From NCBI GenBank assembly GCA_034432635.1, contig DAOUBK010000034.1, forward strand, positions 133,833 to 197,832: a stretch of 64,000 nt of DNA, given 5' to 3'. The notes below the pieces were generated by a model. It was not told the DNA's origin. It was given only the letters and a program-made list of their open reading frames with translations, and ran no database searches. Source of the DNA: Roseiflexus sp034432635. Lineage in GTDB: Bacteria > Chloroflexota > Chloroflexia > Chloroflexales > Roseiflexaceae. The translations under genes and the position numbers were made by a program. Position 1 is the first letter of the stretch. Every line of letters begins with the position of its first letter. Shown here piece after piece: positions 51,783-60,770 of this stretch.

Positions 51783-52810
51783 ATGTGCAGGAAATGGTGA
51801 CGCGGTTGCAGGCGAAACTCGGCAATCTGGCGCCGGAGTTCGAGTTGCACTACAAGGCGGAACTGGCGGTCGAAATCCTGGAACTCAAACGGCAGCGCAA
51901 CGCTGTCATTCTGGGACACAACTACATGGAGCCAGCGCTCTTCCACTCCATTCCCGACTTTACCGGCGACTCGCTCGATCTGAGTCGCAAAGCCGCCACA
52001 ACCGACAGGGATGTGATCGTATTCTGCGGTGTGCGCTTCATGGCAGAGACCGCCAAAATCCTCAACCCGACAAAAACAGTGCTGTTGCCGTCGGAGAAGG
52101 CGGGATGCTCGCTTGCGGCAAGCATCACTGCCGCGGATGTTCGCGCATTGAAAGCGCGCTTCCCCGGTGCGCCAGTCGTGTCATACGTCAACACCTACGC
52201 CGATGTCAAAGCCGAGAGCGATATCTGCTGCACATCGTCCAACGCGGTCGCCGTGGTCGAGTCACTCAAGGCGGATACGGTTATCTTCGTTCCTGACGAA
52301 TATCTGGCGCGCAATGTTGCCCGCGAGACCGGCAAACATATCATCTTCCCGACGTTGCAACCGGTGAATGGCGACACGCTGCTCGATTATCAACTGGTCG
52401 GCTGGCACGGGCGCTGTGAGGTGCACGAAAAGTTCACCGTCGATGACATCCGGTGCGTGCGCGCACAGTTCCCCGATGTGGTCATCCTGGCGCATCCGGA
52501 GTGCAGTCCAGAAGTGGTGGCGGCATCGGATTTCGCTGGCAGCACCAACGCCATGATCCGCTATGTGCAACAGACGCGCGCGCCGCACTATCTGCTGCTC
52601 ACCGAGTGTGCCATGGGCGACAATATCGCCGCTGCCAACCCGGAGAAGGATATGCTGCGGCTCTGCATGGTGCGTTGTCCGCATATGAACATGATCACCC
52701 TGGAAGACACCCGCGATGCCTTACGACTCAACCGGTACGTTATCGACATCCCGGAAGACATCCGCCGGCGCGCGTACCGTGCGGTGGAACGGATGATCCA
52801 GATCGGGTGA
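51779..52810 (+). CDS. nadA: Quinolinate synthase A
   Basis: The 343-residue enzyme condenses iminoaspartate with dihydroxyacetone phosphate. It contains AVILGHNYMEPALFHSIPDFTGDSLDLSRKA and the three cysteines for the 4Fe-4S cluster in VFCGVRFMAETAKIL, AHPECSPEVV and MVRCPHMNMITLED. It overlaps nadC by 4 bp and is followed after 274 bp by nadB, completing the aspartate route to NAD. The gap 52811-53084 holds no recognisable gene. Confidence 0.97.
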   Translation: MNVQEMVTRLQAKLGNLAPEFELHYKAELAVEILELKRQRNAVILGHNYMEPALFHSIPDFTGDSLDLSRKAATTDRDVIVFCGVRFMAETAKILNPTKTVLLPSEKAGCSLAASITAADVRALKARFPGAPVVSYVNTYADVKAESDICCTSSNAVAVVESLKADTVIFVPDEYLARNVARETGKHIIFPTLQPVNGDTLLDYQLVGWHGRCEVHEKFTVDDIRCVRAQFPDVVILAHPECSPEVVAASDFAGSTNAMIRYVQQTRAPHYLLLTECAMGDNIAAANPEKDMLRLCMVRCPHMNMITLEDTRDALRLNRYVIDIPEDIRRRAYRAVERMIQIG

Positions 52811-53084
52811 GAACCGGGCAACGCCCAATCGCCGGAGCGACGTGCAGCCTGATCCAACCATACGCGCGCCGGGTGTGCGGACGTCCCGCCTGGGCTGTGA
52901 TGGACGTACGCCGTCGGCATGACGTGCGTGCCGGGTCGGGCATTCCGTTCCCAGACGCGAACGGTGTGCGATCCGGTACACAACAGTTCTGCACGTTGCG
53001 GTTGTGATGATCCTTCTGGCATCCGGCGCATCGAGTCGCCGGACCGTAGTTCGCCCAACAGGCGACTGGAACGAGAGAAAATCG

Positions 53085-54689
53085 ATGAAAACCACCGATG
53101 TGCTAATCATCGGCGCTGGCATTGCTGGCGCGGCGGCGGCACTCGAACTGGCGCGCAATCCACGCCGCCAGATCACACTGCTGACACGCGAGGTCGATCC
53201 GTGCGAGTCGAACACCCGCTATGCGCAGGGCGGTATCATCGCGCGCGGACCGGGCGACTCCGCCGATCTGCTGGTGCGTGATATTCTGGCAGCCGGCGCC
53301 GGTGCTTCATCACCGCGCGCAGCGCGGCTCCTCGCCGAAGAGGGACCACGCCTGATCGAGGATGTGCTGATCCGCACTGCACAGATCGAGTTCGACCGCA
53401 CACCGGAAGGCGATCTGGCGTATGGCAAAGAAGCAGCGCATTCGCGCCGTCGCATTCTCCACGTCGGTGATGGAACCGGCAAGGCGATCATCAGCGCCAT
53501 GATGGAAGCCATTCGTCAGCGCCCGAACATCGAGATCATGACCAGTCTCACCGCCGTCGATCTGATCACCTCGCCGCACCATTCGCACAACCCGCTTGCA
53601 GCGTATGAACCGGTGGTCTGCCATGGCGCATATGTGTTTGAACGGGAACGCCGCACGGTTCACCGCACCCTCGCCACCTTCACCATCCTGGCGACCGGCG
53701 GGCTGGGGCGCCTCTACCGCAACACGACCAATCCACCTGGCGCACGCGGCGACGGACTGGCAATGGCGCATCGCGCCGGTGCGCGTATCGTCAACGCCGA
53801 GTATATTCAGTTCCATCCGACTGCACTCGCCGTGCCTGGCGCCGAAGGGTTTCTGATCAGCGAAGCAGTGCGTGGCGAAGGGGGCGTGCTGCTCACCCCC
53901 GAAGGGCGCCCGTTCATGCACAAATACGCGCCGGAATGGAACGACCTGGCGCCGCGCGACATTGTTGCGCGCGCGATTCACGCCGAAATGGAGGAGCACG
54001 GCTACTCGCACGTCCTGCTGGACATCGCTTCCCGCCTGAAACCGGACGTCATCCGTTCGCGTTTCCCCAACATCTACGCCGAATGCCTGCGGGTCGGTGT
54101 GGACATGACCCGCGAGCCGATACCGGTTGTTCCGGCGGCGCACTACTCCTGTGGTGGGGTACTGACCGATGAATGGGGGCGGTCGAGTATCGCCAACCTG
54201 TACGCTGTCGGCGAAGTCGCCTGCACCGGCTTACACGGTGCCAACCGTCTGGCTTCGACATCGTTGCTCGAAGGGCTAGTGTGGGGTGTGCGCGCCGCGC
54301 GCGACATCGAGGCGCGTTTGAGCGCCGATACCGCGGTCATTCACCCACCCGCCGCCGACATCCCGCCGTGGGACGAGTCGGGACTGACCGAGGACTCCGA
54401 CCCGGCGCTCATTCAGGGCGATATGCAGACCATTCAGAACATCATGTGGCACTATGTGGGGCTGATCCGCTCCGGCGACCGGCTCTCGCGCGCGATCCGC
54501 GAACTGCGTCACCTGCAAAACGAGATCGAGACGTTCTATCGCACGACGAAGTTGAGCGATGGACTGATCGGGTTGCGCAACGCTGTCGAAGCGGCGCTGA
54601 TCATCGCTCAGGCGGCGCGACATAACCGTCAGAGTCGCGGGTGCCACTACCGGGTCGATTCGGTCGCAGTGGGAGAACGGTTGTTGTGA
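53085..54689 (+). CDS. nadB: L-aspartate oxidase
   Basis: The start MKTTDVLIIGAGIAGAAAALEL follows GAGAGAAA; 27 upstream codons in frame are not used. The 534-residue flavoprotein has the FAD Rossmann motif GAGIAGAAAA, the NTRYAQGGIIARGPGD active-site segment, PAAHYSCGGVLTDEWG and GEVACTGLHGANRLASTSLLEGLVWG (FAD/substrate-binding). The tail (HLQNEIETFYRTTKLSDGLIGLRNAVEAALII) is the usual helical C-terminal domain. It oxidises aspartate to iminoaspartate for NadA. Confidence 0.97.
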   Translation: MKTTDVLIIGAGIAGAAAALELARNPRRQITLLTREVDPCESNTRYAQGGIIARGPGDSADLLVRDILAAGAGASSPRAARLLAEEGPRLIEDVLIRTAQIEFDRTPEGDLAYGKEAAHSRRRILHVGDGTGKAIISAMMEAIRQRPNIEIMTSLTAVDLITSPHHSHNPLAAYEPVVCHGAYVFERERRTVHRTLATFTILATGGLGRLYRNTTNPPGARGDGLAMAHRAGARIVNAEYIQFHPTALAVPGAEGFLISEAVRGEGGVLLTPEGRPFMHKYAPEWNDLAPRDIVARAIHAEMEEHGYSHVLLDIASRLKPDVIRSRFPNIYAECLRVGVDMTREPIPVVPAAHYSCGGVLTDEWGRSSIANLYAVGEVACTGLHGANRLASTSLLEGLVWGVRAARDIEARLSADTAVIHPPAADIPPWDESGLTEDSDPALIQGDMQTIQNIMWHYVGLIRSGDRLSRAIRELRHLQNEIETFYRTTKLSDGLIGLRNAVEAALIIAQAARHNRQSRGCHYRVDSVAVGERLL

Positions 54690-54706
54690 GACGGCGCGAA
54701 TGCCGA

Positions 54707-56686
54707 TCACCCCTCTTCCATTTCGACCAGCGTTGCGCCTTTGGCGACCAGTGCGCCGACGGCGTAGGGCAGGCGCAGGATAATGCCATCGTGGGGGGCG
54801 GTGACGATGTGTTCCATCTTCATCGCCTCCAGCACCACCAGCGGTTGGTGCGCCGCCACGTGATCCCCTTCGTTTACCAGAATGCGCACAATCGTGCCCG
54901 GCATTGGCGCTTCCAGTCCGGCGCGGCTATGACTGTGCCCCCGCCCTCCCAGGTGCTCGAGGTCGAGCATTGCACGCGTGAGATGAAAACGCTGCTCCTG
55001 CCATTCGACACGCAATCCGGCGCTGTCGCATGCTATACCAAACCGCTCGATGCGCCCGTCGGTTGTGCGCAGGATCAGGTGATCGGGTTGCGCTGCCAGC
55101 ACTCCGACGGTGCAGGTCGTTCCGTCGATCTCGACGCGCCACTCGCTGCCACATTCGGTGACGCGCACACAACGCTCGCGTTCACCGTCACGGTAGCGGA
55201 GCGGCATATCGGCGCGCAGCAGGCGCCATGGTCCCAGCGCAGACCACGGATCGCGCGCGGCGGCTCTACCGAACGGCAGTGAGAGAATATCGACGAATGC
55301 TGCTGCCAGCACCACTTCGTCCGGCAGCGGCACGGGCGCGGGGAGACGCACTGCTACCTGATGGGTCGTCAGAAAATCGGTGGTCGTTTCGCCGGCGGCA
55401 AATGCCGGATGCGCGGCAATGGCGCGCAACAATGGCAGATTGGTCGTCACGCCTTCGACGGTGCAGGTATCGAGAGCAGCGCGCAACCTGGCAATCGCAG
55501 CGGAGCGGTCATCGGCATGAGCGATCAGTTTTGCCAGCAGCGAGTCGTAGTACAGCGTCACCTCATCGCCGCTTTCAAAGCCGCTATCGCAACGAATATC
55601 GTCCGGTAGATCGAAGCGCGTCAACCGTCCGGCGGCTGGCAGGAAGGTCACCGGGTCTTCGGCGCAGAGGCGCACCTCGATGGCATGCCCACGCTGGTAG
55701 ACATCCTCCTGGCAGAAGGGAAGGTGCGCGCCGCTGGCGATGGCAATCTGCAACTGCACCAGATCGACGCCGGTGACCGCCTCGGTGACCGGATGTTCGA
55801 CCTGTAAGCGCGCATTGACTTCGAGGAACGCAAAACTGCCATCGGTTTCGTCATACAGGAACTCCGCAGTACCCGCGTTCACATAACCGGCGGCGCGCGC
55901 GAGACGCACCGCCGCTTCGCCGATCATCTCGCGCTGTCTGGGAGTCAACGCCGGGGAGGGCGATTCTTCGACGATCTTCTGGTAGCGGCGCTGGATCGAA
56001 CACTCGCGCTCGAACAGGTGTACCACGTTGCCATGGGCGTCCGCCAGGAACTGCACCTCGATATGGCGCGGACGGGCGATCAACTTCTCCAGGAAGACCG
56101 TATCATCGCCGAACGCGGCGCGCGCCTCACGGCGGGCGCTCTCCAGTGCCGGCATAAGTTCATCGGCGTTCGTGACGACGCGCATGCCGCGTCCTCCGCC
56201 GCCTGCACTGGCTTTGATCAGCAACGGATAACCGATCCGCGTCGCCTCGCGCAGCAGCGTTTCGTCACTCTGATCGGCGCCGTGGTAGCCGGGCGCCACC
56301 GGGACGCCGGTGGCGAGCGCCAGGCGTCGCGCAGCAATTTTATCTCCCAGCGTATCGATTGCTTCCGGCGGAGGACCGACGAACGCCAGACCGGCATCGC
56401 GGCAGGCGCACGAAAAGGCGGCACGTTCAGCGAGGAAGCCGTAGCCGGGATGGATCGCCTGTGCGCCGGCGCGCAACGCCGCCTCGATGATCGCCTCGAT
56501 GCGCAGATAACTCTCCGGCGCCGGCGCAGGACCGATCGGCAGCGCCTCGTCTGCCATGCGCACATGCAACGCCCGACGATCCGCCTCGCTGTACACGGCA
56601 ACGGCGGCAATACCCATCGCGTGACAAGCGCGAATGATCCGAACGGCGATCTCGCCACGGTTGGCTATCAGAAGTTTGGCAAACAC
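54707..56686 (-). CDS. Acyl-CoA carboxylase biotin carboxylase/BCCP subunit
   Basis: The 659-residue protein has a biotin carboxylase domain (1-450: FAKLLIANRGEIAVRIIRACHAMGI, ASAGGGGRGMRVV glycine-rich ATP loop, ERECSIQRRYQKIVEESPSP, FLEVNARLQVEHPVTE) and a C-terminal biotinyl domain with EAMKMEH (biotin Lys at about residue 623), joined by a linker domain as in acetyl/propionyl/methylcrotonyl-CoA carboxylase alpha subunits. No carboxyltransferase subunit is adjacent, so the acyl-CoA substrate cannot be told. In these bacteria carboxylases feed the 3-hydroxypropionate cycle, which is a possible role. It converges on nadB 17 bp away. Confidence 0.93.
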   Translation of the reverse strand: MFAKLLIANRGEIAVRIIRACHAMGIAAVAVYSEADRRALHVRMADEALPIGPAPAPESYLRIEAIIEAALRAGAQAIHPGYGFLAERAAFSCACRDAGLAFVGPPPEAIDTLGDKIAARRLALATGVPVAPGYHGADQSDETLLREATRIGYPLLIKASAGGGGRGMRVVTNADELMPALESARREARAAFGDDTVFLEKLIARPRHIEVQFLADAHGNVVHLFERECSIQRRYQKIVEESPSPALTPRQREMIGEAAVRLARAAGYVNAGTAEFLYDETDGSFAFLEVNARLQVEHPVTEAVTGVDLVQLQIAIASGAHLPFCQEDVYQRGHAIEVRLCAEDPVTFLPAAGRLTRFDLPDDIRCDSGFESGDEVTLYYDSLLAKLIAHADDRSAAIARLRAALDTCTVEGVTTNLPLLRAIAAHPAFAAGETTTDFLTTHQVAVRLPAPVPLPDEVVLAAAFVDILSLPFGRAAARDPWSALGPWRLLRADMPLRYRDGERERCVRVTECGSEWRVEIDGTTCTVGVLAAQPDHLILRTTDGRIERFGIACDSAGLRVEWQEQRFHLTRAMLDLEHLGGRGHSHSRAGLEAPMPGTIVRILVNEGDHVAAHQPLVVLEAMKMEHIVTAPHDGIILRLPYAVGALVAKGATLVEMEEG

Positions 56687-56970
56687 GGCTTTTGTTCGGC
56701 TTCCATCATGTGTGAGCAGAATGACGGAGAGTATCCTGTGCGACTCCCGATGTTGTCCGGTTCGATGAACCGCTGCTCAGGACGTTCTCTGTACCATCCC
56801 ATTATAGTGCAGATAGCGCATCTTCTGGCAGCCAGCCGGGGGATAGGAGACCGACATTTATTGTGGTCACCCGCTCGCCTGCAACTCCGGCGTAGCTGCA
56901 GGTGGGGACGTCCGCGCTCCCAGGGGAGGGCGCCTGCACTTCGGGTGCGTCTGCGGGTGGGGATGTTCGC

Positions 56971-57411
56971 ACTCCGGCGTAGCTGCGGGCGAGGACGTCC
57001 GCGCTCCCAGGAGGGGGTGCCTGCGGGTGGAGATGTCCGCACTCTGGCATACCTGCGGGCGGGGACGCCCGCGCTCTGAGGCTCAAAGGAGGACAAAACA
57101 CATGAGCGTCAAGGGGCTTTACGGCATTGGGATACGCTAGAGGTCCCTCACTCCCTGCCCCTCTCCCGCACGCGGGAGAGGGGAGACCAGAACCACGCGC
57201 CAGGGCGTTTCAATGCGGCAGACGTTGTGTTCGCGCATATATTCTGTCCGCCCCTAAACGCTCTGAGGAGAGGGTGCCTGCACTCCCGGCGCACCTGCAC
57301 TTCTGGCGCGCCAGCGAGTGGGGACACCCGCACTCCGGCGTAGCTGCGGGCGAGGACGCCCGCGCTCCCAGGAGGGGGTGCCTGCGGGTGGAGATGTCCG
57401 CACTCTGGCAT
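56971..57411. repeat. Gene-free region with near-identical 80-bp units
   Basis: Units at 56971-57050 and 57332-57411 differ at one base of 80, and a related partial unit starts at 56883. Each is built from the phrases CTCCGGCGTAGCTGC, GAGGACGTCCGCGCTCCCAG and GGTGCCTGCGGGTGG. Spacing between the units is 281 bp and the intervening DNA contains another repeat family, so it is not CRISPR. No plausible gene exists in 56687-58339; the rest, 57886-58339, shows nothing recognisable. Confidence 0.7.
57086..57255. repeat. MITE-like repeat, copy B
   Basis: This copy matches copy A (32179-32349) over most of its length. Its central palindrome is perfect: CCCCTCTCCCGC (57158-57169) and GCGGGAGAGGGG (57172-57183). 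The terminal repeats are degenerate. Confidence 0.65.
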
Positions 57412-57718
57412 AGTTACGGGCGAGGACGTTGGCACTACCAGGAGATGGCGCCTGCACTCCCGGTGTGGCGGATCAGTAGACCGAAATTCATTTCGGTCCT
57501 CCGATGCACGGTAGAGGAGGAAACAAACCTTCATTGCGGTCGTTCCGGAAAGGGTGCTTCCCGGCGCTTTCTGCATTCACCAGCGTCGCCACGCCGGTTC
57601 GTGGACGCTTCTCCGCTGGACCAGCCTGATGCGACAACCGGCGGGATCAGGGGGCGCTGCCGGAGCCATCACGCTGTGCCGGAGTCGAGGCGTGGCACGA
57701 GTACGAGAGCCGGTTCGA

Positions 57719-57885
57719 GGGCAGACAGAACATGTGAGTATGTGCGGGAGATAGGGCTTGGGGATGCCCTGAATGCCCTCACCCCGGACCTCTCTCCCGC
57801 GACGCGGGAGAGAGGCGCAGTGGCCTGCGCTGGGGCGTCCCGATGCGGCAGAAGGTGTGTTAGCTCATATATTCTGCCCGCTCCT
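57719..57885. repeat. MITE-like repeat, copy C (divergent)
   Basis: This is more divergent but has the same ends (GGGCAGACAGAA / ATTCTGCCCGC) and central palindrome CCTCTCTCCCGC (57789-57800)/GCGGGAGAGAGG (57804-57815). Compared with copy B, both arms changed together (C to T against G to A), keeping the pairing. Confidence 0.6.
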
Positions 57886-58339
57886 GCTCGTGTCGGGAGG
57901 AGCGATGCGGCAATGCGCCGGGCGCACCCCCACCCCTGCCGCTCCTGAACTCACGCCGGGCAGGGTAGATGAAGGGAGGGGCAGGCGAAGGCACTGCCGT
58001 TGCCTGCCCGCGAGGTTCGCGCATGCAGAAGGCTCGATTCGCATTCTATGGAGCGCGGAAGCCATGCTTGCGTTCTCTGCCAGCCAGGAGCGAAGAGGAT
58101 TGTCCTGGCGTGTGTCGGCAGGGGCGACGCATGCGTTGCCCCTGCCCATTCCCCTGGCGTCCCTTGTTGGAAGAGATGTTCTGCATCGAAGAGAGCCAGC
58201 GTGGATGATGCGGATAGGCGCTCGCGTGCCTGGGATGCCTGTCGCGGCTCGAACACGATCAGCAGTTGCTGCATCCATCGGGCATAAATGTTCATAACCG
58301 GTTCTGGAGTCAGGTGGGTGGGGAGCAACGCTACTCCCC

Positions 58340-59059
58340 TCACCCTTCAACCTTCCTGATCCCCAGCGGAACCAGGGCGCCGTCGTACCAGATCCCTTCG
58401 ACCTGCACCATCCCGTAGCGCACCGCGCCGCCGGGAGCGGCGGTGAGGCGCGCCAGGAGTGCGGCGTCGCGCACCGGCGCCCGCAGTTTCACCTGGCGCG
58501 CCTGCGGTGCGGGCGCACCGCCGGGATCGAGCACCTCAACGAGCACCGCTTCGCCGGTGCTGGCAACCAGCGCGCCGGTTACCCGCACTGCCTGACCGGC
58601 TGGCGGCAGCCCCGCCAGCCGCGCGACCGTTGTTTCCTGCCAGGGGAGCGGTGTGAGGGTCGGTGCGCGCATCCGGTAACCAAAGGCGCCCTCTGGTCCG
58701 AACGTCCCTGGTCCTTCGAGGTCGCCGCTGACGGCGACCGCCAGGTACTGTGCATCACCGGAAGGCTGAGCGCGCCTGACGATGTCGGCGAGCCGGTCGT
58801 CGGGATCGAGCCACACCTGACGGCTGGGCGGGTCGGTAGGGAGCGGAGTTGCACCGGTGCTGAAGCTCAACCCTGCAACCAGGCGCGCGCCGTTTGCATC
58901 GATCAGCAGGTATGCCCCGAAGGGTCCTGCTTTTCGTGGCGTGGCAAGCGCCGCGTCGAGGGGCACAAACGTCGGTGCATGAAGAGACGTGTCGTCTGGC
59001 GACCGGTTGCACGCCGCCAGAACGATGCACAGTATGGAGAACATGAAGAGCTTTTGCAT
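58340..59059 (-). CDS. Putative lipoprotein of unknown function
   Basis: The start MQKLFMFSILCIVLAACN gives 239 residues; a longer frame adds six residues. The signal peptide ends in the lipobox LAAC (Cys at about 17), followed by an Asp/Ser/Pro-rich stalk and a globular domain rich in Gly, Pro and Val (ATPRKAGPFGAYLLIDANGARLV, GSEAVLVEVLDPGGAP-like segments). No family is recognised. It is divergent from mvaA and separated from it by 144 bp. Confidence 0.7.
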   Translation of the reverse strand: MQKLFMFSILCIVLAACNRSPDDTSLHAPTFVPLDAALATPRKAGPFGAYLLIDANGARLVAGLSFSTGATPLPTDPPSRQVWLDPDDRLADIVRRAQPSGDAQYLAVAVSGDLEGPGTFGPEGAFGYRMRAPTLTPLPWQETTVARLAGLPPAGQAVRVTGALVASTGEAVLVEVLDPGGAPAPQARQVKLRAPVRDAALLARLTAAPGGAVRYGMVQVEGIWYDGALVPLGIRKVEG

Positions 59060-59145
59060 ACCCTGATATCGTACCACGAAAGTCTCAGACAGGTGATTGA
59101 TAGATTTTGACAGCTTTCACACGGTATTTGAACGGATCTCCCTGC

Positions 59146-59151
59146 TATACT
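59146..59151 (+). promoter_or_regulatory. Extended -10 promoter of mvaA
   Basis: TGC-TATACT lies 52 bp before the mvaA start. No good -35 at standard spacing was found; TTGACA at 59107-59112 is too far upstream. Confidence 0.4.
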
Positions 59152-59203
59152 CGCGCGTAATGACAAAGGAACGTTCAAATATCACAGGAGAAACAACACG
59201 CAT

Positions 59204-60574
59204 ATGGGAACGCGCAACTCACGGATCAGTGGATTCTATCACCTCAGCCCCCGCGAACGCCTCGAAGTCGTTCGGTCGTTCGATGGGCTGAACGATGAGG
59301 ATCTGCGCCGGCTCCACGGCGGCAATGGCGCCCTGACCGTTGAGCGCGCTGACAAGATGATCGAGAACGTGATCGGCACTTTTGAGTTGCCGCTGGGCAT
59401 TGCGACCAACTTCCTGATCAACGGACGCGATGTGCTCATCCCGATGGCTGTCGAGGAGCCATCGATCGTGGCAGGCGCGAGTTATGCGGCAAAACTGGTT
59501 CGTGATGGCGGGGGGTTTCAAGCTAGTTCAACCCCGCCCCTCATGATCGGTCAGGTGCAACTGGTTCATGTCGCCGATCCGCAGCGCGCCCGGTACGACA
59601 TCCTGGCACGGCGCGACGTTCTTCTGGCGCTTGCCAATCGCCAGAGCAGCAGCCTGGTTGCGCTCGGCGGCGGCGCCAAAGATATCGAGGTGCGCTTCTT
59701 TGAAACCAGCCCGATGGGACCGATGCTGGTGGTGCACCTGATCATCGACTGCCGCGACGCGATGGGTGCCAATGCAATCAATACCATGGCAGAAGCGGTG
59801 GCGCCGATGCTCGAAGAGATCAGCGGCGGCAAGGCATACCTGCGCATCCTCTCGAACCTGAGTGACCGACGCCTGGCGCGGGCGCGGGCGATTTTGCCTG
59901 CGAAATCGCTGGCGCGCGACGGTCTCAGCGGCGAAGAGGTTGTCGAGGGAATTTTGTGGGCGTATGCGTTTGCGGTCGTCGATCCATACCGCGCCACAAC
60001 CCACAACAAAGGGATTCTGAACGGTATCGACCCGGTGCTGATCGCTACTGGCAACGACTGGCGCGCCGTTGAAGCCGGTGCCCACGCCTATGCTGCCCGC
60101 AATGGTCGCTACACATCATTGTCGCACTGGGAGCGCGACGCGCACGGCAATCTGGTCGGCACGCTCGAAATGCCGCTTGCAGTTGGCGTTGTCGGCGGTG
60201 CAACAAAGGTTCATCCGGCGGCTCAGGCGGCGCTCAAACTGCTCGGCGTCACCCACGCGCACGAACTGGCAGAGATCTGCGTCTGCGCCGGTCTGGCATC
60301 GAATCTTGCAGCAATGCGCGCCCTGGCGACGGAGGGCATTCAGCGTGGGCACATGAGCCTGCATGCGCGCCAGATCGCGCTGGCTGCCGGAGCGCAGGGC
60401 TCCGAGGTAGATATCATTGCGGCGCGTATGGTGCAGGAACGCCAGATTAAGCCCGCGCGCGCCAAAGCTCTGCTGGCAGAATTGTGTGCCTCTGGGACAG
60501 GGCAGGCGCTTTCAACATCAGAACCGGACCACTCTGCCGCAACGGTCGCAACCACGTCTGCGTTCGGTGGGTAG
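59204..60574 (+). CDS. mvaA: Hydroxymethylglutaryl-CoA reductase (class II)
   Basis: The 456-residue enzyme has the class II HMG-CoA reductase layout: GFYHLSPRERLEVVRSFDGL at the N-terminus, EEPSIVAGASYAAKLVRDGGGF (catalytic Glu and HMG-CoA-binding region), DCRDAMGANAINTMAEAV (cofactor-binding DAMGxN), catalytic Asp/Lys region NDWRAVEAGAHAYAA, and the late His in HMSLHARQIAL. It converts HMG-CoA and mevalonate. The length and motifs fit class II enzymes; direction of the reaction is not shown by sequence, but the next genes make HMG-CoA, favouring mevalonate synthesis for isoprenoids. Confidence 0.95.
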   Translation: MGTRNSRISGFYHLSPRERLEVVRSFDGLNDEDLRRLHGGNGALTVERADKMIENVIGTFELPLGIATNFLINGRDVLIPMAVEEPSIVAGASYAAKLVRDGGGFQASSTPPLMIGQVQLVHVADPQRARYDILARRDVLLALANRQSSSLVALGGGAKDIEVRFFETSPMGPMLVVHLIIDCRDAMGANAINTMAEAVAPMLEEISGGKAYLRILSNLSDRRLARARAILPAKSLARDGLSGEEVVEGILWAYAFAVVDPYRATTHNKGILNGIDPVLIATGNDWRAVEAGAHAYAARNGRYTSLSHWERDAHGNLVGTLEMPLAVGVVGGATKVHPAAQAALKLLGVTHAHELAEICVCAGLASNLAAMRALATEGIQRGHMSLHARQIALAAGAQGSEVDIIAARMVQERQIKPARAKALLAELCASGTGQALSTSEPDHSAATVATTSAFGG

Positions 60575-60664
60575 GAAGTTCACATGGCGCATCTCACCCT
60601 GCGCTTCGTCCGGCGCAAGGGATGGGCGCCTGGCGTTTGCCATTACCTGACTGACGGTCTGGGA

Positions 60665-60747
60665 GAGAACCCGGAACGCTGCATCCCGTCGTTGTGATGC
60701 AACTACGTATGTGCAGGCGCACGATGTGCGTTCCGCGTTCTCTTTTT
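60665..60747 (+). ncRNA. Structured RNA element upstream of HMG-CoA synthase
   Basis: GAGAAC-C-CGGAACGC (60665-60679) pairs with GCGTTCCG-C-GTTCTC (60728-60742): 14 bp around one C/C mismatch, immediately followed by five U residues (60743-60747). Inside the closed loop TGCAT (60680-60684) pairs with ATGCA (60697-60701) and GTGC (60711-60714) with GCAC (60719-60722), giving a three-way junction. It ends just before the ribosome site (GGAGG) of the next gene. It could be a riboswitch or terminator/attenuator; no known family was recognised. Confidence 0.5.
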
Positions 60748-60770
60748 GTGTGTCTGGAGGAACATTTCGT

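Noticed and set aside
56883..57411. Possible CRISPR array
   Set aside because: Repeat units are 80 bp, only two full copies, with irregular spacing and no cas genes in the window.
57127..57948. Open frame of 273 codons in the 57-kb gene desert
   Set aside because: It runs through two copies of the MITE-like repeat and an 80-bp unit; peptide content (LPHAGEG, TRERG) is that of translated repeats.
59107..59112. TTGACA as a -35 for mvaA
   Set aside because: Lies 33 bp before the TATACT -10, too far for a promoter pair; the pairing with TATTTG at 12 bp is too short.
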